From: Galaxea fascicularis
Lineage: Eukaryota > Cnidaria > Anthozoa > Scleractinia > Euphylliidae
Assembly (NCBI GenBank): GCA_948470475.1
Contig: OX419338.1
Coordinates: forward strand, 22,293,407-22,357,406
Length of the DNA stretch: 64,000 nucleotides
Direction of reading: 5' to 3'
Below, in pieces: positions 24,701-36,700 of this stretch (positions are counted from its first letter, which is position 1; each line of letters begins with the position of its first letter). The translations under genes were made by a program, and so were the position numbers. Under the pieces are notes generated by a model, which saw only the letters and a program-made list of their open reading frames with translations, was not told the origin of the DNA and ran no database searches.

Positions 24701-27700
24701 ACAACGAACCCACTGAGCACGGCATACCACGCTTAGGGTGGTCCCCCATTACATGAGCTGGAAACATGGCGGAAGCAGCATTCCCCAAATGGCCAACGGC
24801 AAAGCCCATTATTCCACGAGGTGCAGTAGGGGGTAAGAGAACTAGAGCCCCGACTAACAGACGTGGTTGTCGATGAAGAGCTGACCAACTGCTGATTGGG
24901 ATACAAGTCTAGGTTCATCTTGGCCCAGTCAGGTGCACCCGTTGCGGCCGCATCCCTACCAAAGGGCCAAATCGTATCCCAACCATGCACGATTTGGAGA
25001 ATGCCGAGCCGTTTGGATTATCAACAGTTTGTATTTTGTGAGGTCTGGCCAGCGATGAAGGTGAGCTGTACACATAACCATCTGATAAATGGTGGAAGCC
25101 TCAGTCCAAGTCAGAATATCCATAATTTCCACTAACCGGCGTTTTCGAGAAACCAGCAACTTGCCGTCCAAAAACGTATGCGGTTCCTGATCCACTGCGC
25201 GAAGGTTGGCCAACAATAAGTCAGCCAGGTCCACAAACTGACCACTGGTAGTTTTTGAGACCAATTTGGCAGGGATTGGCGCATGTCCCGGGCCTACAAC
25301 AAACGCTTTTTTCAAAAGACAGTGGCACAATCGAACTCCCCACGCCTGACGAGATGCTAGCATGAACAGACATAACCGGGGAAGAGAATGATTCCAAGAG
25401 GCGGGCCGAGTTGGAGCCAGAAATGGCAGGCACAAATGACGGTAACCTCAACGTACCCGATGACGCCGCATAAGAGCCGGCCATGATCGTCCCAGCACTG
25501 GAGCTAACACTCGTAACAACCGATGGAGCGCTTGATACAGAAGTAGAGTTATCCCGGATAGCCGCAATGATAGTGGGCAGTGAATTCCCAGAGCTGTCGC
25601 CACGGCCATTGCTATCTCATCAGAAAGAGAGGAGGAAGTTCCCGCCGAAACCACCACCAATGCTGCAGACGATGAAGGGGAAGAAGTACAAGCCGAAGCG
25701 GTCGAAACTAAACAAGCCACCAGGCTGTTATTAGTTGAGCGTGGAAGAAGAAACAAGAAGAACCGCTGACCGCTTGAACTGCCAGAAGAAACCACGGAGA
25801 AACCCAACATGCAAATAATACACGCACACGCTAAATAACAACGCTGCAGGCAACGCCCCCAAAATACTAAACACACACTAACGCTAACGCCACACCACGC
25901 CACAACAAACAGAGCAACTTGCTCCTAGTCGTTAACTAAGTTAAATTGCATTAAACCCTATTTAACATATTGTTTTTACCTATAGCACCAATACCTGAAA
26001 TTGTTTTGTGTTTGCCTTTGTCACTAAGTTTCAAGGCCTGTCAACTTTTTTAAGGAAAACCACACCCTACAACAACAGTTTTACAGGAACATATGAACCC
26101 ATAATTGACCTACTCCCAGCATTTAGTAGCATCATAGCTTAGTTGGTTAGAACATCTCACCAGCATTGCAAGGTCACAGGTTCAAAGCCCGTTGAAGTCC
26201 TCAATTTTTCAGCCTTCTTTATGCAATTGTATAAATTGTTTTTACATCTGCAAGGATCATTCTTCACTTCATTTCTTTATTTCATATAATTATGATTTAT
26301 TTCATATAGAGTCTTTTCACTGATCAATGTGACTTTCAGTCATATTGGTTTACTGAAACAAAAGACGATATTTGCATAAACCTAGAATGCAATTCCCAGA
26401 GGTTTGATTTGGGACAGCAACATGGCTGCCGTGACATCATGTGAAAACACTCTAGATACACCCTTCACAATCATCTCTTTCATGGGAAAATATATGAACC
26501 CACAATAATATTGACCTGCTCCTAACGTCAGTGACTTCATCACACCAGCATGGCAAGGTGACACGTTCAAACCCTGTTGAAGTCCTGAATTATTTCAGGC
26601 CTCTTTACGCAAATATTTCATATATTGTGTTCACAACATGAGGATCATTCTTCATGTAATATCATTTCCTGAGGTCATTTATGATTGATTTATTTCACAG
26701 TACCCAGTTATGTTTTCCACATCCCCACCTTCTTCAGAAATTTTAATCTGAAAATTAACATTTAGACAAATCAGGGAATAAATATTGTGGATTTTCTTGA
26801 CACTAGGGTTTAGCTGAGTTACCAAAGGAGTGGAAAGAAGGGCCAGATGGACCGGAGGAGATCAAACTCAACAAAAGACAGATTCTTAAGGAATACTGGG
26901 CACGCTGGGGCAAATGGTACAAATACCAGCCTCTTGACCACATCAGGTTTGTAGAAGAAAATACAACACTTATTGGACTCCCACATGGGTTGATTTCCCT
27001 TATTCGTCTTCTAAGCAAAATAATATCTATTTTTTTGCTTACTTAACCTGGTTGAATTTAAGCTGGATGTGACAACATAAAGCAGGGAGAAATAAGGGCT
27101 GAAAATAAGAATTAATAACGAGATACAAATAGGAAGGCAGAGTTATATACTCCTGGTATTTCACAGTAAGCTGGCTCTCCACTTTCATTCTTTTCAATGC
27201 CACGGCTGTCAAACCAACATCACTACATTAGCTTACTCAATGAACTTAATTTCCACTGAGGCACTGTCTGCTATCTTTTCGTTTTTCATATCAATCATTC
27301 TGATAGTGGTTCAATTTCTTTTCACAGAGAATACTTTGGAGAGAAGATTGGAATATATTTTGCTTGGCTAGGTAAGCCTCTTTCCATACTTATTACATTA
27401 ATTTTGTCTTTCATAGTTTTGATTATTTCTTGCAAATGTTTTTTCACTCTGTTTCCTTTTTAGCTCATGGATGACATAGTCATGCCATGAGGTTTTGTTG
27501 TGCGTCTGAATTTCCCTCACTCACTCAGGGGATCACTCATTCGTTCACTCACTCACTCGATTCTGATTAATTTATTCATTAAACTTTCCCCCGGTCCCTT
27601 CCCTGGTAAGTATTGCTTTTGTCTCCATAGTCTTCTTGGTCCAACGTTTGCAAATTTCAGGATGTAGTACAAAGGCGGAGAATTTTGCTCTGCAGATATT

Positions 27701-30700
27701 GTTTACGTGTTTAATGTTCATGGCGTCGGTTTTTCGTTTCGATTTTCCAACTCAACAAAGGTCTATTTTGTTTAAGAATCAGTGATCAGATAAAGTTAAT
27801 AAGATGAAGAACACGAGCTGCGAGAATTGAACTTTGAAATCTTCAGAGCAGCGAAAATGAACTTCGAGATATCGCAAAAGCAACTATAAAGCTTATCACT
27901 GTGCGGTACCTGGGGCAGTAGTAATCGAGAATTTTTTGCCACAATATGATGGAAGAAGGAAGAATGAAGAAAATCGGCAAAAAAAGGAAACAGGAGAAAG
28001 ACTTTCTAGCCAAAAAAACAAATTCTGGCAAGTAACGCATTTGATTTATGAGCAACATACGATCGATTTAAGCAGGTACGTAATGAAGTATTTTTCAAGT
28101 TAATTGTAGCACAAAGCATAAATAGATGGATTGAATATCTCCCTTTACAAAGCAAAAGTTTTGTGCCGGACCCCGAATCGCTCAAAAACATTGTGACTGT
28201 AAAACATGACTAATTTCCCTCAGGACTTTCACAAAATAATGTGATATTATCTCGCATTCAGAATAGTCGGAAATTTTATTACGACCAAAAACGTTTATAA
28301 AACTAACTTGAAATGAGCCGTCGACCAGTAAGAAACTTTAACTTGCCTGTTACACTTCTTAACAAAGCGATCACATTTGAATATTATTTTTATAGTCCGT
28401 GTACAAATTTGCATATTTGTTCTCCATCGCCGGTTCAAGTTACTTACGTCTGTCAATTTCGTCTAATTTAATGCTTCTGGCGCCTGTCAATCAACTGCGT
28501 AATTTTACGGAAAATATTAGCGCGTAAACGGTTCTTTTACCAAGACGTGTGTCTGAAAAGGATGTGCTTCCACAAAACACAAACGAATGTACAGGTTTCT
28601 TGCACATATCTTTTTAGAAAATAAAGTTGTTGTAAATTCAAAGTATTGTTATGTTCCTCATCCATGAGCTGGCTCATAGGAGCCTTTGATTTCTTTTCTG
28701 TTTTTAATCATGGTTCAATAATAATGTAAATTCCAGAAGCTCAAAGCATCTTATTAGCTTCTGTTTAGTAAAACATTGTTTTGCTTGTGACCTCTGACAC
28801 ATGGCAGTTAAGAGAAGGAAAGCACTGTCTTGGCATTCCAACAAGGGCAGTAAATTGAGATCCTGGATATGCAGTATTCTTATTTATACCATGCCATAGA
28901 AATACAGCCAATCAGAATGCAGGAAAGCTGTTGTATATTTGTGAGTATTCCACCGAACCTTTTCATTGTGCACCACTTTGATTCTGTTTGGCTTTGTATT
29001 TTCTTTGACATGGTATGAGATAGTTATGCCTTGCTTTCAAGTGTTGTTCCATAGAATATCCCACTTGTCACTTGCATTTTCTTTGCAATTACACACTTGC
29101 CTAAAGGCTCATGTGTATACGTGGAAAATACAAGTGACTCGTGGGATATTCCTTGGTATACCACTCAAAAGCATTGCATAACTAGTATGTATACCCCAAA
29201 CATTCAATGATCTTTCTCTTAACCAAGAAGAACAAGAAAAAATTCAAGAATTCATCTTAATTGAAATTTGTTTTGTTACACTGTGATCATCAGGTCAATA
29301 CACTGCTTGGCTTCTCATGCCTTCATTTGTTGGGCTTCTGGTTTTCTTGTATGGAGTCATAACCATGAATGGACCTGACAACAGACCTGCGTAAGTATTC
29401 AGTCTTTTGCAAGGTGGTGTGAATAGACCTGTGTTTCCCTTACAGTGGCACCCATAACCATCTGTTAGGTTAACAAATTGAGGAAAAAATGAAAACAATA
29501 GCCGCACCCTAATGCAATGATAAATTGAGCAAACCTAAAAAGTAGCCATTCTGTTCCTGTGGTGATTAGCGATGTCCACCTAGGCTTATTTGTACACTTC
29601 ACCAACAGAGCGTCATTGCTGTTTGTCTCACATGGTGGTGCTTTCTGCCTCTTGCTTCCCATCTACTATGTCCGTATAAAATAGCTCATGGAATGGTCCC
29701 TGGGGAGTTTTCTTTAAAAAGAAAGAAACAGACTTCCGCCGCTATACAGAGATCGTGTCAAGTGAAGATAAACTTATAGCCGTTGTTTTTTTTATGATTA
29801 CCTTCAGCCTTGATGTGTGTGATAGTCCTCCACTAACATACAAGATGTGTCCTTTGTGTGATGAGTCTCTTGGTTGCCATTTTATTGACCTGAAGAACAG
29901 CTGTATGCTGGGAAAGGTGTGTAAAACTGTTTTGCATCAATAGATTCAGGTTGAGCGTTTCTCAATTTTGACGGATCAGGAAGAAAAACGCTTTGTCTTA
30001 CGCAGAACAGCACAAATTTCAATCAACGTAAAATCAGGAGTAAATTTCGTGTCATTTGTTCTGGAAAACGTCCGAGTCATGGTTTGCGAAAACTGTATCG
30101 AAAGCACGTTAATTTACACGTGTTTTGCGGATATAACTCTTCAGTACATGATTTCTTAATTTTGTTTGCAGATTTCTTACCTGTTTGACAATGCAGCCAC
30201 TGTTTTCTTCGCAGTATTTGTCTCTTTTTGGGGTAAGTGCCCACTTTTATCATCTGTTACTCAGTACTTGACCTTAACTTTTTAACTTATGACTACCTCC
30301 ATAGGCTAGTGGAGTCTGAAACCTCTTCTCTTACAAGTAGCGCTGTGGCTAGTGTTTCTCAAATTTTACTAGCCCAAACCAAAATTTGTGTCTAGTTCTC
30401 AGCTAGTGGACTACCGCGAAGGCCGAGCACTGGTTCCTGATGGCCGAAAGTTAAGAGTAACAATTCAAAGCTTCGAGGAACTGGAGATAGTTGAACTTCC
30501 CATTTACGGCGTTAGAATTAACGATATAAAGTGGGAAAAATTCAACTTCAATTTAACTTGATTTAGCTTTAATTTCGTTTTAACGAAACCCTTAAGTTCA
30601 CTGTTTCGTTGTTATAGCAACCGTAATTCTGAGATATAAATTTGTGGTGTTATTTGTTGTGCTATAGCTGTGTTTTTCTTGGAGTTCTGGAAGCGAAAGG

Positions 30701-33700
30701 AAGTGACTCTAGCATATCACTGGGATGTACTGGAGTATGAGGAAGAGGAGGTAAAATAAACTCAACTGACTTAAACGTGACAGAAACTATGCCGGACGGC
30801 TTGGGAAAGGTACACTGTGGCATGTATTAAGCGAAGGCAAAAGCCACATAAACCACTTGATTGTAAAGGAAAGCATCGGTCGAGTGGACACACGATTCAC
30901 TGGGAAAGATCCCGCCCTTACGGATTTATCAACGTGCTTCGCTGGGCTCGCCGTCCGAGCGCGTCCCGAGAAGCGCCTTTTTCAAAAGTTAACTACCGTT
31001 TTTCGAAAACGTAACGAGAACTAGAACGGGAGAGGAAATGCGTTCTTGGTTAGAAGGAAAGACCAGTACGAACGCGTCAGCTTCTATCACTCAGAGTAAT
31101 TGGAACTGAAGAGACAGTGCGAAACCCTTGGGACTATCTATGTACAACGATTTAAAGTTGTAAACTTCCGGACCGCATCCCTGAAAACTCATATGGAAAA
31201 TGCCTTTGCCCGAAAGAAACTGAATGTTTATACTTTTGTTTGTTATTAGGAGCGGCCACGGCCAACATTTGCAGCTTTAGCACCCACAGTGGAACGAAAC
31301 CCAGTAACAGGAATACTGGAACCTCACTTCCCTGAAGAAAAGAGGCAACCTCGGATCTTCTCTGGAATAGCTATTGTTGTCACTATGGTAAGATCCACAT
31401 CTTGGACATTAGTACCCACGTGAACACCCCTAGAAGCCAATCAGAACTTCCATATGAGATACCGGTGAAGCGGGAACATGCGAGAATTACCAAGCGCGGG
31501 AAATTCCAACTGATGCCACACGCGGACGTAAAACGTGCAATCGGCACCAAGCGCAAGATGGAAAACACAATCATTTCCAAGCGCCGGGCAACTTGCAACC
31601 GGTGCCAGGTGCATGGAAGATATTCAGCAGTCACCATTTCGATTTTACGGGCTTATTTTACCGTGCCATAGAGTTGATAATGTAAATTGATCACTATACA
31701 TGGATTCTAAAAGCTAAAGCTAATTACCCTCGGATTAAAACCGTAGTTTCGCCAAGTAGTGCTGCTTATTATTCAGTGCAAGGTGCTTGTATGGCTGTCT
31801 CAGCTAAACTTGATCGTAAATTGTTATCAGGTTTCGCTAGTGTTGGTGTTCATGGTTGGAGTGATTGTCTATAAGCTGTTAATTTACCGTCCTCTGGCAT
31901 CCAATCCTTCAACTCGGCAACGTGCTCAGCAGATCGCTAACATCACAGGTGCCTTTGTCAACTTGACCATCATCATGATACTTAGCAGGGTCAGTACGAG
32001 TTGTGATTTGTTTAAATGAACTGCAGTGCTCTTGGTAACACCCGACACTCGTTGCATGATGTCGTTTAATATTAAATCCGATTCCCTATGCAGGTTTACG
32101 AAAGAGTTGCACTGGCTCTAACTCACTGGGGTAAGTCATTAAAGTGTATATGACACCAATTAGCTTGATCGAAAGAGCTTTCAAAATGAAGAAGAACAAC
32201 GTTTATTTTATTGTAGTAGCATTCTTGGTTGACGAGTTATTCAAGATTTTGATTTATGCAAATTAGGCAACTTGTGACGTCATAAGGTTGACACAAAATA
32301 AAGTAAAATCACAAAAAATGGAACATCTCTGAAGACGTTTGCTGTATAGAACTGAAAGTTTTCACAGTTGTTATACTCAACACAAAGTTCCAGGATAAGC
32401 TCCACTTTGACATTTCCATGACAACACAATGGGCTCCAGGCCCTCTCTGTCCAAAGGATAAAATCAGAGTTTCTCTCCTCAAGAAGAGCTGTTTGCTCTG
32501 TATGTTCAGTCAGTGGGTGTGAGCGAATATGGACTTAACACAGCACAAGTACAAGAAAGTGTTAGACTCTGGAGCAACAAATAAGGCATTTTTCATTTTT
32601 GGAATGTAGAGGTCTGATAACGAGTAAGTTGCCATGGTGACCTCATAACCACCATCACAATGTGCAGTTCTGGCAGCACATCAACCCTGCAAAATTTTAA
32701 CCCTGTAGACTTAATATTTGCAGAGATATTCCATATTTTATGATTTTACTTCATTTTGTGTCAACCTTATGACGTCACAAGTTGCCTAATTTGCATAAAT
32801 CAAAATCTTGAATAACTCGGCAGCCAAGAGTGCTATCACAATAAAATAAACGCCGTTCTCCATCACTTTGAAAGCTCTTTCGAACTAGGTTATGAAAAAT
32901 TTGGTGTCATATACACTTTAACAAAAGCATAGTTATTTCGGTATTACCCACTGGTGTCTTGAGCTCGATCGCATGGTAACAAAATGCAAGCTTCGTGCTC
33001 GTTTGCACTGCATGCAGTGGATATGGTGATAGATTGACGTTGTGTTAAATTTAAATTCCATTGAGCAGGGGCACATTCAGCCATTGCTTGCATATGTTGT
33101 AGTGAATCAGAATGTTTTTAAAATAGATATGTACTGAAAATTGCATTATCTCCTCTTGAATTCTCAGTACGGATTTGATGCAGTAGCCTTGAAAGATACC
33201 GTTTGTAAACTTTTTCCAATTAGTGTTAAAAACCAAAAGCATCATTCAGCATATCTCTACTGGGAATTCAAAAATTGACAAAAATTGGGAAAGTGAATGT
33301 TGTGTGGGTTTTAAGGAAACAGAAGTGTGGGTGACGTAGTTAATCAGGAGAACTAAGTTGTAGTTTTCCTTTGCTTCTTTAGAAATGCATCGAACACAAA
33401 CAGAGTACGAAGACAACTTGACCTTCAAAGTGTTCGTGTTCCAGTTTGTGAATTTCTACTCCTCCATCTTCTACATCGCCTTCTTCAAGGGAAAGTAAGG
33501 AGTTTAGGAATTTGCCACAGTCGTTTGAATCGTAAAAACAGCAACGGAGAGCAGTTGGTTGATTAATTTGTACAAGAAAATGTTTTACGTTTCACTTCCA
33601 TGCAGTTTGTCTGTCCTCCTAAAGATGTCTTCCGTATCTCTCCATTCGTTGCCCTCGCCTGTTTCGAAGCTTTTCAAGGATTCTAAGAATTGCAGCGTCC

Positions 33701-36700
33701 GTTAATAGAAATAGGCATGTCAGCTGAACAAAATTTACAACTGTTGCTGCCACAGAGATTTGTTAATTCCCCGGTAGTCGATAAAAGGATAGTGCAAGAA
33801 AATACGGAGATAAGTAACACGATGAATCGCGATGCTTATTTGGGACTTACAAGTTCAAAGACTTCAGTCTACCATATTTTGTGAGGTCATATGAATTTTG
33901 TTTACAGGCTGGTTGGTTACCCTGGACATTACCGCAGACTGTTTGGACTCAGGCAGGAAGAGGTAAACAAAAAACCTTACAGTCCTTAGTGGAAGGTTAC
34001 TTAAAATTAAAAAGGGATTAAACTGAAAAAGACAATGTACAATCAGTACCTTTGTTGTCGTTATTGAAATTTTCAAGGCATGATGCGCTTTTACAATTTT
34101 CGGGGAAAACTGTTTTGCAAGTCGCAAGAAGAATGGTCTTTAACCCTTGCTAGTGGTTTCATACATACAGCTGTTGTCGTAGGAAGTATGGTGACGTGAT
34201 GCATTTTCGTTGCTATAATTGGTTGTTTTTGCGGTTGTCTTCGTCATGTGACACATTGTCTGAGGTATGATTGGTTGCTCTTTAGCTGTAGTCACGGTCG
34301 TGTGACGTATCCTAAGCAGGAGATTTACTTTTAACTGTAGCCCTGGTCATGTGATCTGTTTTGTAAGCCCTGATCGCTTTCTTTTTAGTGTGCTCCCAGT
34401 GGCTGCCTTATGGAACTTGCTCAGCAGCTTGTTATCATTATGGTAGGCAAACAGGCCATCAACAACGTGCAGGAGATTGTTATTCCGTAAGTAATAAAAT
34501 GGTTATATTAGCGTTATGTCGGCAGTAAAATTCGTTCGCTTTGCTTTTCATGTGAAGCTTGTGGGATGTGGCTTCGAGTGACAAGAATACCACACAAATT
34601 AATGTGTTTAGGTAAGATGAAAGCCACTCATTGGGCACTACCAATCGCGCCACTATCTCAACCAAAGGTCATCGCATTATATCCCAATGGGCATGCACTC
34701 GTACCCGATTTTAAGTGTTGATGCCCAGTTTTTTTTTTCTTTTAGGAAAGCTTAGGGAATGCTCCAGCGTCATTTTTACTTAGGAGTAACCAATATTTAA
34801 TTCTACACTTTTCTCTGAGACATACATGTATGATATAACTCAGACTGTACTAACCGTACACGTGCTACATTGCAGAATGCTGAAACAGTGGATTAAAAGA
34901 AAGAAGCGAGGAACCAAGAAGGAAGAGAACAAACCGCGATGGGAGGCGGACTATGAACTGGTGGAAAATGAAGGACTGTTCCAGGAATATTTGGAGATGA
35001 GTGAGTATGGAAAATACAATCCAACCTTGTTACAACGGCCATCCTACAGGCAGAATTGGTCAAGTTGACCATTATGTCACAAGGAGAAGGGTTATATCAG
35101 TGTTCCCACCTCAATTTAGGTCATTCGGCACCACGTCTTTGCTATAAGTGGTAAAACTTACTCCGTGATCCCGATTTTATTTTGTTACCTTTGCAGTCTG
35201 CCTTATTGCTATTTCATAGCAAGAGATGTCTGCATACGCCAACGCCCCTAGTATTGACTTCAATGTGTTTGTTCTTTTGCAAGCCTGGTATTTTACTGTC
35301 ACCTTCCTAGAATCTTTTGTAATTTTTGTATTTTTATTAATGACTTTACATGAAGTTTATGGAAAAACTAGAAATTCCACCTACTTTTCATACCTCAAAC
35401 AGCAAATCGTAGTTCAGTTTAGAGAATGAACTGAGTAGAGTGTAAACGACTGATTCACGTCATATCTTCTTCACAGTTCTTCAGTTTGGCTTCATCACCA
35501 TCTTCGTGGCTGCATTTCCTCTGGCTCCGTTCTTCGCTCTCGCCAACAACATCTTTGAGATACGAATTGACTCGGACAAGTTCGTGTGTGAAGTCAGAAG
35601 ACCCATTGCCGACAGAGCACAGGACATTGGTATCTGGTTTGATATCTTGGACAGCGTAGCCAAAATAGCGGTCATCAGCAATGTAAGTTAAACCACCATG
35701 AACACGAATCTTAATTTTGAAAAGAATGCCTCGTTGTAAAGTTGACGACAACATGCTGCATGGTGCAGCGTTCGTGGTAATAGAGGACTAGTCTATCGTT
35801 CTTGTTCTGAGGTGTAATACACTCAATGTCGCCTGCATGCAAGTTTGTACTCAACGTCCGTGCTTTGCGACTTGAAGAAGAATTACCTCATGCGATTGCA
35901 GATTTAAAAATACCTTGACAACAAACGCCTTTTTGACCTAAACCTTAATCAAGATAATTACTGGCCAAAAACAAACGTAAACAACAGATTGAACCATGAA
36001 TTGGAATCTTTGCTTTCGTCTGCAGGCCTTTCTTATTGCATTCACGTCGACGTTCTTGCCCAAACTCCTGTACCGTTTTGCTGTATCGCCTGACAATTCA
36101 CTACAAGGATACCTCAACTTCTCGTTGGCGTGGTCTCCGCCCAATACGACAAGTATACCGTGCAGGTTAGTCTGATACGAAACTTTTTGCATGGATTTAA
36201 GGGATTTTTGAGGTACTGGGGTATACCTTTGGGCTGAAAAAGTTCGGGACACTTCGAATGTCACACTACAGGCTGGGAGATCGCCTTAAGCAGAAATCGT
36301 GCGCTAAGCCTGTTAGAGCGCTTCTTTGTAGTTGCTGGTATGAAGGAAACAAACTTACGCCTTCCCTGAGAAAATTAATTTTCATTTTATTTCTCATCAG
36401 ATATCCGGAATTCCGAGATGAGCAAGGTCATTTTACCAGTTTTTACTGGCATCTGTTGGCGCTTCGACTTGGATTTGTGATCATGTTTGAGGTGAGGGGC
36501 AAATTTATTTGGTTGTATCATTTTTTTTTTAATTATAGCTAGTTGAACTTTCTTATTCTTTCTGACTATTGAGCAGCGTGTTAGCATGGCTTGATTTGTT
36601 TCGCAGCATTTCGTCTTCTTCATCTCGCGTCTGATTGACTTGTTGGTACCAGATATCCCACAATCCCTTGAGATCAGGATCAAACGCGAGGCTTACCTCG

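Larger units (their letters stand above)
21890..25930 (-). mobile_element. DIRS-type tyrosine-recombinase retrotransposon, defective
   Basis: On the minus strand, in order: a gag-like region (about 25435-24733), reverse transcriptase (24617-23751), RNase H (about 23640-22950) and tyrosine recombinase (22952-22180). This order is typical of DIRS/Ngaro-like elements, and the block is GC-richer than its flanks. It lies antisense in the ANO7-like intron 21441-26806. Borders are estimates from composition and coding; no split direct repeats or inverted termini were recognised. Nonsense codons and frameshifts show it is inactive. Confidence 0.85.
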
